This document shows, one piece after another, positions 1 through 5,388 of a stretch of 5,862 nucleotides of DNA; positions within the stretch are counted from its first letter, which is position 1; each line of letters starts with the position of its first letter. The stretch is from contig CAMCWJ010000189.1 of the NCBI GenBank assembly GCA_945882475.1, forward strand, positions 1-5,862, given 5' to 3'. The position numbers and the translations under genes were made by a program. The DNA is from Bifidobacterium breve. GTDB lineage: Bacteria > Actinomycetota > Actinomycetes > Mycobacteriales > Mycobacteriaceae. Below the pieces are notes generated by a model, which had not been told where the DNA came from, made no database searches, and saw only the letters and a program-made list of their open reading frames with translations.

Positions 1-376
1 GGTCGATGTCCAACTGGCCGGCGTTCCAGGCGGTGGCGGTAGCGGGCAGTTCGGGGGGCATGGGTGTACCGGTGAGGGTGGTGCGGGGGTGCAGTTGCGC
101 GGCGTCACGCAGCCGGCGGCGGGACTCGGCTGGGCTGATGCGCAGCACGTCGGCGATGACTTTGTGCAGGGCGGGGCCGATCTGGCCGCCGTCGTCGCGG
201 TCGAGGGATCCGGTGATGTCGTGGGAGGTGACGCTGTGGCGGCGGCGAATGGTTTCGAGCCGGTCGAGGGCATCAAGGCGCTCCAGGGCGGGCAGCCGAT
301 CCCAGTCGATCGCACCCACGGCAGCCACCGCGGCATCGAGTGAGGCGAAGACCTCAGCCACCGAAATCGAAAGCAT
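1..376 (-). CDS. DUF222 / 13E12 repeat family protein, N-terminal part (runs off the left edge)
   Basis: Not among the closed reading frames of the window because it is open at the left edge; translating the minus strand from the ATG at 376 gives 125 residues without a stop. The text (start MLSISVAEVFASLDAAVAAV; then WDRLPALERLDALDRLETIRR; HDITGSLDRDDGGQIGPAL; RISPAESRRRLRDAAQL; ending TATAWNAGQLDID) is the usual helical N-terminal half of DUF222 proteins, the mycobacterial 13E12 repeat family. Family members usually carry an HNH nuclease domain at the C-terminus; that part would lie left of position 1 and cannot be checked. The family is multicopy in mycobacteria, its cellular role is not established, and mobile-element-like behaviour has been suggested. 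The frame stays open upstream (a TTG at 418 is possible), but the ATG at 376 sits 6 nt after a TATGAT box and lacks a Shine-Dalgarno at proper distance, which favours a leaderless start there. Confidence 0.85.
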   Translation of the reverse strand, partial: MLSISVAEVFASLDAAVAAVGAIDWDRLPALERLDALDRLETIRRRHSVTSHDITGSLDRDDGGQIGPALHKVIADVLRISPAESRRRLRDAAQLHPRTTLTGTPMPPELPATATAWNAGQLDID

Positions 377-382
377 GTTCGA

Positions 383-388
383 ATCATA
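383..388 (-). promoter_or_regulatory. Putative -10 box (TATGAT) for a leaderless DUF222 mRNA
   Basis: On the minus strand TATGAT is followed by six bases (TCGAAC) and then the ATG at 376. It lies in a short AT-rich patch in otherwise GC-rich DNA. A TAnnnT box about 6-7 nt before the start codon is the usual layout of mycobacterial leaderless genes. No convincing -35 hexamer is seen. The region between this gene and the baeRF stop (377-440) holds nothing else I can support. Confidence 0.5.
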
Positions 389-440
389 AAACTCGCCACC
401 GACAAGAATCGACGACAAACCGGGCAGGGGCGGGCGAGGC

Positions 441-1562
441 CTACTGCGGGTAGCGCAGCACCGCGGTGACCGGCGCCCCGCCCGGCAGTCGGTCGGCCGA
501 CAGTGCCAACACCCGTCCACCGTTGGCCACCACCCGGCGGGCCAACTCCTCGGCGAGCACCGCACCGTCCGGATCCAACGTGAGTGCGCCGTCGTCGCCG
601 ATGGTGCCGCGCTCGTCGTACTCGCGATCGATGATCAGGGTGGCCACCGCACTGATGGTGGCGGCCCGGGCGATATCGGCAAGGTCGGTGGTGGCACGCC
701 GTTGCCCGCGTCGCTCATCGACCGTATTGGCAAGTGCGGCATCGGTTTCCGCGGCATGGGCGACGAGCACCGGCTTCACCGCATCGGCGATCTGGGGCAG
801 GCTCCACTTGTCCGGATTCGCCTCGACACCGAGGGACACCAGTGTCGGCGCGCTGCACACCTGGCGGAAGATCGAATAGATCGGCTCGGTGGCAATCAGA
901 ATCAACGGACGTTCATCACCGCGCAGGATCGGCATCAGGGCGTCGTCGACCAATCGCGCGAACTGGCGGATCCGCACTCGCTTGCCCTCCGAGCCCACCA
1001 GTCGCCCGGACGGCGACCGATCGTTGATCGAAGACTTGCCGACCGCGCTGGCCGCATCGCTGGGCATGCCTGCCACCTTGACCTCCTTGGGCGGGAGATC
1101 GGCGGCCACATCGACCAGTCGGACCTCGCCCTCGGACAGGCACAGCACGTGCGCGTCCTGGGCGGCGGTCGCGGCGATCAGTTGGATCAGGTTGGCTTTG
1201 TCGTCGACGTGAACCTGGGCATTGGGCCGGTGCGGCAACCGGAAGGTCCACTGACCGTCGGGAGTGGTGATGACGCCGAGACCGTGCGACTGGTGCGACC
1301 AGAAGTCGTCATCATCGATCAGATCGAGCAGTTGCACCTCAATGTATTCGTCGTCGCCGCGCGGCAATTCGGGTCGCTTGCGGACCTCGATCATCGCCTC
1401 CTTGACGAGGTTGTGCAGAGCCATCGCTTCGGAGGCGGCGTCCTGACTGATGGGCGTCGTCGGCATATAGATGGTCACCACCGCGGGGGCGTTGATCGCT
1501 GCCAGTAACCGCAGTTCGCTCTCGCTCGGAATATCCAGATTCCACATGCTGACCACGTCCAT
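441..1562 (-). CDS. Bacterial eRF1-like protein (baeRF family), probable ribosome-associated factor
   Basis: A 373-residue cytosolic protein with the three-part build of bacterial archaeo-eukaryotic release-factor homologues. Domain 1 spans about 1-120 (AVVTIYMPTTP at 27-37). Domain 2 spans about 125-240: a strand near 138-150 (HVLCLSEGEVRL), then helix KRVRIRQFARLVDDAL (194-209), then strand RPLILIATEPIYSIFRQV. Domain 3 spans about 265-373, L7Ae/Pelota-like (TISAVATLIIDREY at 302-315; ELARRVVANGGRVLALSADR at 339-358). In eRF1 the catalytic GGQ precedes the domain 2 helix; here that place reads VGSEGK and no GGQ occurs anywhere, so peptide release by the eRF1 mechanism is unlikely. The superfamily includes Balon, a hibernation factor at the ribosomal A site, and mycobacterial Rv2629/Msmeg1130; which baeRF subfamily this is I cannot settle (family 11 is my guess). 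The start at 1562 has GAGG (1567-1570) about 4 nt upstream; Met6 is an alternative. Confidence 0.75.
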   Translation of the reverse strand: MDVVSMWNLDIPSESELRLLAAINAPAVVTIYMPTTPISQDAASEAMALHNLVKEAMIEVRKRPELPRGDDEYIEVQLLDLIDDDDFWSHQSHGLGVITTPDGQWTFRLPHRPNAQVHVDDKANLIQLIAATAAQDAHVLCLSEGEVRLVDVAADLPPKEVKVAGMPSDAASAVGKSSINDRSPSGRLVGSEGKRVRIRQFARLVDDALMPILRGDERPLILIATEPIYSIFRQVCSAPTLVSLGVEANPDKWSLPQIADAVKPVLVAHAAETDAALANTVDERRGQRRATTDLADIARAATISAVATLIIDREYDERGTIGDDGALTLDPDGAVLAEELARRVVANGGRVLALSADRLPGGAPVTAVLRYPQ

Positions 1563-1587
1563 TTCGCCTCGATGTCCGAACGCCCCG

Positions 1588-1593
1588 ACAGTA
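1588..1593 (-). promoter_or_regulatory. Putative -10 box (TACTGT) for the baeRF gene
   Basis: TACTGT on the minus strand fits TAnnnT and would place transcription start near 1581, giving a leader of about 19 nt that contains the GAGG Shine-Dalgarno. No -35 match is evident. The whole divergent region between this gene and the transporter gene is only 70 bp, so both promoters must lie within it. Confidence 0.35.
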
Positions 1594-1620
1594 CGGGACG
1601 ACGAGTGCGGACGGCCCGGT

Positions 1621-1626
1621 TAGGGT
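1621..1626 (+). promoter_or_regulatory. Putative -10 box (TAGGGT) for a leaderless transporter mRNA
   Basis: TAGGGT is followed by six bases (TCCGGG) and then GTG at 1633, so transcription would be expected to start at or next to the GTG. The AGGG inside the box could alternatively serve as a Shine-Dalgarno about 7 nt upstream if transcription began earlier; the sequence alone does not decide. Confidence 0.45.
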
Positions 1627-1632
1627 TCCGGG

Positions 1633-2415
1633 GTGTCCGTCGCCCACATGATCCTGATCATGGTCGCGGGGGTCGGGGCGGGCGCTATCAACTCGCTGGT
1701 GGGCTCCGGCACGCTGATCACCTTCCCGACCCTGGTGGCTCTGGGCTTCCCGCCGGTGACGGCGACGATGTCCAACGCCGTAGGACTGGTGGCCGGCGGG
1801 GTCTCGGGCACCTGGGGATACCGCACAGACTTGCGCGGGCAATGGCATCGACTGCGCTGGCAGATCCCGGCGTCGGTTACCGGAGCGCTGATCGGCTCCT
1901 TCTTGCTGCTGCACCTACCGGAGAAGGTCTTCATCCGGATTGTCCCGGTACTGCTGATTTTGGCACTGCTCCTGGTGATCGCCGGTCCCCGGATTCAGGC
2001 GTACGCCCGGCGGCGGGCCGAGGCGGCCGGACGATCTGCCGAGCACGTCCCGCCACTGCGGATGGCAGCCCTGGTGGTGGGCACCTTCGCGGTGGGTGTG
2101 TATGGCGGTTATTTCACTGCGGCACAGGGCATTCTGCTGATGGGCGTCATGGGTGCGCTGCTGCCTGAGGACATGCAGCGCATGAACGCTGCGAAGAATC
2201 TGCTGGCGCTGTTGGTCAACGTCGTCGCGGCGCTGGCCTACACGCTGGTGGCATTCGATCGGATCAGCTGGCTGGTCGCCGGGCTGATAGCGGTGGGCTC
2301 GCTGTTGGGCGGATGGTTGGGGGCGCGGTACGGGCGGCGGTTGTCGCCGAATGCGCTTCGGGCGGTCATTGTGGTGGTGGGGTTGATCGGGCTTGTCCGA
2401 CTGCTGACGGTGTGA
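1633..2415 (+). CDS. TSUP family membrane transporter (TauE/SafE-type)
   Basis: A 260-residue hydrophobic protein of normal length for the TauE/SafE (TSUP, PF01925) family of inner-membrane anion transporters/exporters, whose known substrates are mostly sulfite, sulfoacetate and related sulfur or organic anions. The family's internal duplication is visible: GAINSLVGSGTLITFPTLVA (17-36) with VTATMSNAVGLVAGG (42-56) in the first half, and GVYGGYFTAAQGILLM (155-170) with DMQRMNAAKNLLALLVN (180-196) in the second. Hydrophobic segments lie near 5-25, 28-40, 45-62, 78-94, 100-118, 143-158, 162-178, 188-207, 211-230 and 242-259; the basic loop 119-135 (RIQAYARRRAE) joins the halves. The chosen start is GTG 1633 because of the TAGGGT box 6 nt upstream; ATG 1648 would drop only five residues. 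It is divergent from the baeRF gene and convergent with the photolyase gene (1 nt between stops). The substrate cannot be told from sequence; no sulfur-metabolism neighbours are present. Confidence 0.88.
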   Translation: MSVAHMILIMVAGVGAGAINSLVGSGTLITFPTLVALGFPPVTATMSNAVGLVAGGVSGTWGYRTDLRGQWHRLRWQIPASVTGALIGSFLLLHLPEKVFIRIVPVLLILALLLVIAGPRIQAYARRRAEAAGRSAEHVPPLRMAALVVGTFAVGVYGGYFTAAQGILLMGVMGALLPEDMQRMNAAKNLLALLVNVVAALAYTLVAFDRISWLVAGLIAVGSLLGGWLGARYGRRLSPNALRAVIVVVGLIGLVRLLTV

Positions 2416-2416
2416 G

Positions 2417-3901
2417 CTAAAACCGCTGCCGGTCGGCTTCCTGCTCCAGCACCGCGTCGAGGTCGGCCAGCCGATCCATCGACGCCACCGACCGCACTGT
2501 TCGATTGTTCTTTGCCAGCAGATCCCGGTTGCGGTGCACGAACGCCCAATAACCCGCGGTAAACGGGCACGCGTCGTCGCCGAGGCGTTTCTTCGGGTCG
2601 TAGGCGCACCCGGCGCAGTGATTGCTCATCTTGTTGAGATAGGCCCCGCCGGATGCGTACGGCTTGGTGGCCAGCATTCCGCCGTCGGCATGCTGGCTCA
2701 TTCCGATGACGTTCGTCGGCATCACCCATCGGAACCCGTCGACGTAGGCGGTGGCGAACCACTCGGTCAGGGCGCGCGGGTCGTAGCCCCGTTGCAGCGC
2801 ATGGTTTCCCAGCACCATCAGGCGCTGGATGTGGTGGTTCCAGCCGCGATCCCGCACGCCTTGCAGTGCGTCGCGCAGGCAGGCCGCCGTCACCGCGTCG
2901 CTGTCCAGGTTGGTCCACCAGTCCGGCAGTGGAGTAGTCGCGTGCAATGCGTTGTTGTCGGCGTAGTCGGGGCCGAATTGCCAGTAGAGGTGCCACATGT
3001 ATTCACGCCAGCCCAGGATCTGGCGGATGAATCCCTCGACGGCGGGCAGTGGCGCAGACCCCGTGCGGTAGGCCTGCTCCGCGGCGCGGACGGCGTCGAG
3101 GGGATGCAGCACGCCGAGATTGAGTGGCACCGACAGCAGCGAGTGCGCCATGGCCCAATCGTCGGCCATGATGGCGTCCTCGAAGCGGCCGAAGGAAGGC
3201 AGTCGGTGCTCGATGAAGTGCGCCAGTGCCCGCTCGGCTTCGGCCGGGGTGACGGCGAACAGGCGCGGGCCGTCGACGCCGACGGTCGGCAGATTCATCT
3301 GGTCCAGATCGCGCCGGACCTGGGCGTCGATGTCATCTTCGTCGGGGTGGTACGGCCCGGGCAGGCCGAGTATCTTCTGTTTTTTCGGTGGCGACTCGCG
3401 GTTCTCCGGATCGTAGTTCCAGCGGCCGCCGACGGGTTCGCCGCCGTCCATCAGCACCTCGAAGCGGCGGCGCTGTGCGCGGTAGAAGTCCTCCAGCCGG
3501 AAACGGGTACGCTCACCCGCCCAGTCCTGAAAGTCGTTGCGGCTCAGCGCGAATGTCGTTGTCGGCAGTACCCCTGCCACCAAGCCTTGGCTGTGCAGTC
3601 GGTGGACGAACTTCTCGGCTTCGTGCGAGGTGGGCTGGTGGACCAGCACCGGGCGACCGAACTGGCGCAACGCGTCGGTGTAGTTGTCGGCGCGCATCAG
3701 GGTGGCGCGGTCGCCGAGGTCGCGGTGGGCATGGCGCAGCGCCGAGAGGATCAGGTGCAACTTCTGGCGGTGGTAGCCGCCGCGGCCAAGGGCTGAGGTG
3801 GCCTCGACGAGCAGGACTTCGCGGTGGGCGTGCTCGCCGCTGTGGACTGCCGGGCCGAGTTGGTCGGCGAACAGCCACAGCGGAGTGTCGTCGGCGGTCA
3901 T
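2417..3901 (-). CDS. Iron-sulfur bacterial cryptochrome/photolyase (PhrB/CryB-type, FAD-binding)
   Basis: A 494-residue protein of the deoxyribodipyrimidine photolyase-related family, the FeS-BCP group whose studied members include Agrobacterium PhrB, a (6-4) photolyase, and Rhodobacter CryB. The N-terminal domain (about 1-140: LWLFADQLGP at 8-17, GYHRQKLHLILSALRH at 42-57) is the Rossmann-like antenna region, which in relatives holds a lumazine chromophore. The C-terminal helical domain binds FAD: FGRFEDAIMADDWAMAHSLL (238-257), LNLGVLHP (260-267), ILGWREYMWHLYW (295-307). Four cysteines at 341, 429, 432 and 445 match PhrB's [4Fe-4S] ligands 350, 438, 441 and 454 with a constant offset of nine; His356-His357, Tyr415 and Tyr421 fit PhrB His365-His366, Tyr424 and Tyr430 at the same offset. 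This supports a working cofactor site and probably DNA repair by blue light, though a sensory role is possible. The frame stays open to 4012 but that extension is antisense tRNA; ATG 3901 follows a TAGGCT box by 8 nt and has no Shine-Dalgarno, so it may be leaderless. Confidence 0.9.
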   Translation of the reverse strand: MTADDTPLWLFADQLGPAVHSGEHAHREVLLVEATSALGRGGYHRQKLHLILSALRHAHRDLGDRATLMRADNYTDALRQFGRPVLVHQPTSHEAEKFVHRLHSQGLVAGVLPTTTFALSRNDFQDWAGERTRFRLEDFYRAQRRRFEVLMDGGEPVGGRWNYDPENRESPPKKQKILGLPGPYHPDEDDIDAQVRRDLDQMNLPTVGVDGPRLFAVTPAEAERALAHFIEHRLPSFGRFEDAIMADDWAMAHSLLSVPLNLGVLHPLDAVRAAEQAYRTGSAPLPAVEGFIRQILGWREYMWHLYWQFGPDYADNNALHATTPLPDWWTNLDSDAVTAACLRDALQGVRDRGWNHHIQRLMVLGNHALQRGYDPRALTEWFATAYVDGFRWVMPTNVIGMSQHADGGMLATKPYASGGAYLNKMSNHCAGCAYDPKKRLGDDACPFTAGYWAFVHRNRDLLAKNNRTVRSVASMDRLADLDAVLEQEADRQRF

Positions 3902-3909
3902 CGGTGAGC

Positions 3910-3915
3910 AGCCTA
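3910..3915 (-). promoter_or_regulatory. Putative -10 box (TAGGCT) for the photolyase gene
   Basis: On the minus strand TAGGCT ends 8 nt before the ATG at 3901, so the mRNA would be leaderless or nearly so; the intervening bases (GCTCACCG) show no Shine-Dalgarno. It is the mirror image of the tRNA box at 3931-3936. Confidence 0.45.
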
Positions 3916-3930
3916 CGGGTGCCCTTGGGG

Positions 3931-3936
3931 TAGGCT
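3931..3936 (+). promoter_or_regulatory. Putative -10 box (TAGGCT) for tRNA-Pro
   Basis: TAGGCT fits TAnnnT and lies 33 bp before the mature tRNA 5' end, giving a start near 3943 and a 5' leader of about 27 nt to be removed by RNase P. A -35 box is not obvious; the place where it should lie overlaps the photolyase -10 box. Confidence 0.45.
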
Positions 3937-3944
3937 CATGCCCT

Positions 3945-3965
3945 GCTGCCGGCGATCCCGGCAGC
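3945..3965 (+). other. Strong hairpin in the tRNA-Pro 5' leader
   Basis: GCTGCCGG (3945-3952) and CCGGCAGC (3958-3965) form a perfect 8-bp GC-rich stem with a 5-base loop (CGATC), ending four bases before the tRNA. It lies inside the predicted precursor leader. There is no U-run, so it is not a terminator; it may help leader folding or processing by RNase P. Confidence 0.5.
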
Positions 3966-3969
3966 GCCG

Positions 3970-4043
<74 letters not shown>

Positions 4044-4049
4044 CAAAGA

Positions 4050-4074
4050 AAAACCGGCTCTGAACAGCGGTTTT
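4050..4074 (+). terminator. Probable intrinsic terminator of tRNA-Pro
   Basis: AAAACCG (4050-4056) pairs with CGGTTTT (4068-4074) around an 11-base loop, and the stem ends in four T. It starts six bases after the tRNA 3' end. The stem is short and less GC-rich than usual, but placement and T-run fit a terminator. Confidence 0.5.
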
Positions 4075-4108
4075 GCGTTCGAGCTCACCTTCCCTCGGGA
4101 GTCTGAAG

Positions 4109-4135
4109 TTGGTCTTGGGACCAAGTCTGGGACCA
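4109..4135. repeat. TGGGACCA tandem repeats with overlapping palindrome
   Basis: TGGGACCA occurs at 4116-4123 and 4128-4135, 12 bp apart. TTGGTC (4109-4114) and GACCAA (4119-4124) form an inverted repeat over the first copy, and CTGG/CCAG frames the second. Position 65-90 bp from the tRNA end would suit recombinase arm sites, or a regulator site, but this is inference. Confidence 0.45.
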
Positions 4136-4218
4136 GTCGGTCGTCCGTGGCGGTCTGGAACAGGCTTCCGACGGCATTTATGCACACGTTCAGGTGCCGC
4201 TGCGGAGTCAGACGCCGG

Positions 4219-4224
4219 TAACTT
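4219..4224 (+). promoter_or_regulatory. Weak candidate -10 box (TAACTT) for the duplicated-domain gene
   Basis: TAACTT fits TAnnnT and would start transcription near 4231, which leaves a leader of only about nine bases and puts the GGAG Shine-Dalgarno (4228-4231) partly outside the mRNA. An upstream promoter is equally possible. No -35 is seen. Confidence 0.2.
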
Positions 4225-4239
4225 GTCGGAGTGTGCTGA

Positions 4240-5022
4240 TTGTCTGATGCGATGGACACCAGCACATCGTTCGCCTCCGTCGCGGATACCGACTCCGTGG
4301 AGGGGTTCTTCTGGCCGCGCGACTGTTTCTATGACCGGGCGGGCCGGATCATCTCGATATCCCACTGGGCTCAGTTGCGTGGCGACTGTGAGTACGCAGT
4401 GATCGGAGACTGGAGCGACGGTAACGGCTCAGTGGTTCGTACGGTCTGGACCGGTTTCGGATTCAGCTACGGCCATTCTGAATCGTTGATCTTTGAAACC
4501 CATTCCATTGTCGGCGACGAGGCACTCTTCTACACATACCGCACCGAGGCCGACGCCCGAAGGGGCCATGACGAAACTGTCTTGCGGGTCTCCACTGGGC
4601 CGGAGCAAGGAGATGGATTCGCTACCCCGCCGGGTGTGACCGTTGGAGCGGTGCAGTTTCCCCGGTTCCTCGACCGCGAGGGAAACTCGATAACACTGGC
4701 CCAGTGGGCTCGGCTGCGCCGCGACCCGAGCTACTGCATGATCGATCGGTGGCGCGGCGAAGGGGGCGCCCACGCTGAGGTGTACTGGGTAGGGTCCGAT
4801 CCGTCGCCTGGCTTCAATGCCCGTCGAGTGTCATTCGGGCTGTCCGTCGCGGCGTTCGACAATTGTCCGCTGCCCGACTCGGAATACCGATTCTTCACCG
4901 AGAAGCGGGCTGTCGATCACTTTCGCCGGATTGTGCCGCTGGTCGAACGGGGTATCCGTCCCTGGAATGACAACGAAGTCGAGGCGGCAGGATTCGAGCC
5001 GTTGGTGCTGCGCGCTTGGTGA
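4240..5022 (+). CDS. Hypothetical phage-type protein with two tandem copies of one domain
   Basis: A 260-residue soluble protein with no signal peptide or membrane segment, function unknown. It contains two diverged copies of the same domain. Copy 1 is about 30-116: FYDRAGRIISISHWAQLRGD, then EYAVIGDW, VVRTVWTGF, SLIFETHSI, YRTEADARRGHDE. Copy 2 is about 143-233: FLDREGNSITLAQWARLRRD, then SYCMIDRW, AEVYWVGSD, ARRVSFGLSV, YRFFTEKRAVDHF. Shared features are DR-G at the start, a xxxWAxLRxD helix, a Tyr followed by I-x-x-W, a V-x-W-x-G strand and a closing helix after Y/F-T-E. Copy 1 resembles short one-domain hypothetical proteins common in actinobacteriophages and their hosts (recognised from memory, pattern DREG-PI-EWARL--TVWLG--IFETMVFGG); copy 2 has lost the IFET part. 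TTG 4240 has GGAG 8 nt upstream; ATG 4252 is the alternative and lacks a well-placed Shine-Dalgarno. It lies between the tRNA and a toxin-antitoxin operon, so it is probably accessory DNA. Confidence 0.8.
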   Translation: MSDAMDTSTSFASVADTDSVEGFFWPRDCFYDRAGRIISISHWAQLRGDCEYAVIGDWSDGNGSVVRTVWTGFGFSYGHSESLIFETHSIVGDEALFYTYRTEADARRGHDETVLRVSTGPEQGDGFATPPGVTVGAVQFPRFLDREGNSITLAQWARLRRDPSYCMIDRWRGEGGAHAEVYWVGSDPSPGFNARRVSFGLSVAAFDNCPLPDSEYRFFTEKRAVDHFRRIVPLVERGIRPWNDNEVEAAGFEPLVLRAW

Positions 5023-5047
5023 GCAGTTACGAGGCCCATCGTCTCAC
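5019..5047 (+). terminator. Weak hairpin over the stop of the duplicated-domain gene
   Basis: GTGAG (5019-5023) pairs with CTCAC (5043-5047) and ACGA (5029-5032) with TCGT (5039-5042), giving a stem of nine pairs interrupted by a five-base bulge. There is no T-run, so termination is uncertain. Confidence 0.2.
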
Positions 5048-5057
5048 TCAGGAAAAC

Positions 5058-5087
5058 TTGGCCCTGTACGGTCAATGTCCGTACACT
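5058..5087 (+). promoter_or_regulatory. Promoter of the toxin-antitoxin operon
   Basis: TTGGCC (5058-5063) as -35 and TACACT (5082-5087) as -10 are separated by 18 bp, the best sigma-A-like pair in the window. Transcription would start near 5094, leaving a 16-nt leader that holds AGGAGG (5095-5100), 9 nt before the antitoxin ATG. Confidence 0.6.
5065..5085. promoter_or_regulatory. Palindromic operator TGTACGG-N7-CCGTACA
   Basis: A perfect 7-bp inverted repeat (5065-5071 and 5079-5085) lies in the spacer of the operon promoter and overlaps its -10 box, where a bound repressor would block RNA polymerase. RHH antitoxins of the DUF1778 group, alone or with toxin, bind such palindromes to repress their own operon, so the antitoxin encoded just downstream is the likely ligand. 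Confidence 0.65.
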
Positions 5088-5108
5088 GACGTTCAGGAGG
5101 TCACTGAC
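5084..5108 (+). repeat. Direct repeat CACTGAC flanking the antitoxin Shine-Dalgarno
   Basis: CACTGAC occurs at 5084-5090 and 5102-5108, 18 bp apart, on both sides of AGGAGG. It could extend the operator region or be chance. Confidence 0.35.
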
Positions 5109-5109
5109 A

Positions 5110-5379
5110 ATGGCGGTGAAGGCGAAGCGTATTGAGATTCGCGCAGAGGAGGCGACTCTGGATCGCATCCAGCAAGCCGCCAGCGCGGTTCACGAACAGA
5201 CCTCTGAATTCGTCCGAAAGGCGGCACTGCAGCGAGCCGAGGAAGTGCTGCGCAACGAGTTGGTGACGATGATGGAGCCTGAGCAGTTCGACAAGTTGAT
5301 GGCGTCGCTCGACACCGCTGATGACGCACCCCGCGTGGTGGCCGCTGCACGCAAACCCGCAGTTTTCACCCGCCGCTGA
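5110..5379 (+). CDS. DUF1778 family antitoxin (TacA-like, ribbon-helix-helix)
   Basis: An 89-residue antitoxin of a type II toxin-antitoxin pair. The N-terminus has the ribbon-helix-helix pattern: strand KRIEIRAEE (6-14), helix 1 about 15-28, turn and helix 2 TSEFVRKAALQRAEEVL (31-47). The strand is expected to enter the DNA major groove as a dimer. The C-terminal part (50-89: EPEQFDKLMASLD, then a basic tail ending KPAVFTRR) should wrap and neutralise the GNAT toxin encoded 9 nt downstream. Length is normal for DUF1778. The start is well supported by AGGAGG 9 nt upstream. The operator TGTACGG-N7-CCGTACA upstream suggests autorepression, with the toxin:antitoxin ratio tuning it as in TacAT, KacAT and AtaRT systems. 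Gene order, antitoxin first, is the usual one. Confidence 0.9.
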   Translation: MAVKAKRIEIRAEEATLDRIQQAASAVHEQTSEFVRKAALQRAEEVLRNELVTMMEPEQFDKLMASLDTADDAPRVVAAARKPAVFTRR

Positions 5380-5388
5380 GCCGGCCGG

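Larger units (their letters stand above)
3910..3936. repeat. Inverted repeat AGCCTAC/GTAGGCT joining two divergent -10 boxes
   Basis: AGCCTAC at 3910-3916 and GTAGGCT at 3930-3936 are perfect 7-bp inverted copies with 13 bp between. Each arm contains TAGGCT in the direction of its own gene, so the palindrome may just be two identical -10 elements back to back, or may be a binding site. Confidence 0.55.
4044..4239. other. Non-coding stretch after tRNA-Pro, possible element boundary
   Basis: About 200 bp without a convincing gene. It holds the tRNA terminator, the TGGGACCA repeats, and a weak candidate promoter before the next gene. The minus-strand frames that cross it (down to 4035 and 4009) read into antisense tRNA, ending in the well-known artefact peptide GLTGFEPATT. 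I considered a decayed integrase 3' end on this strand, since integrases often lie beside their tRNA target, but no catalytic R..HxxR..Y motif is visible, so it stays a guess. Confidence 0.4.

Noticed and set aside
6..389. Plus-strand frames over the first 390 bases
   Set aside because: The minus strand carries a recognisable DUF222 N-terminus; the plus frames are Ser/Arg-rich antisense text.
702..1508. Plus-strand frame of 268 codons opposite the baeRF gene
   Set aside because: Its text (rich in R, H, G, D, Q) resembles no family, while the minus strand shows conserved domain patterns; it is an antisense shadow.
1572..2168. Plus-strand frame of 198 codons over the transporter gene
   Set aside because: Shifted-frame shadow with Gly/Arg/Pro-rich text; the transporter frame has clear membrane segments and the TSUP repeat.
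2534..3796. Long plus-strand frame of 420 codons opposite the photolyase gene
   Set aside because: The opposite strand codes for a clear photolyase with exact cofactor ligands; the plus frame has low-complexity, Arg/Val/Gly/His-rich text with no family likeness, as expected for antisense of GC-rich codons.
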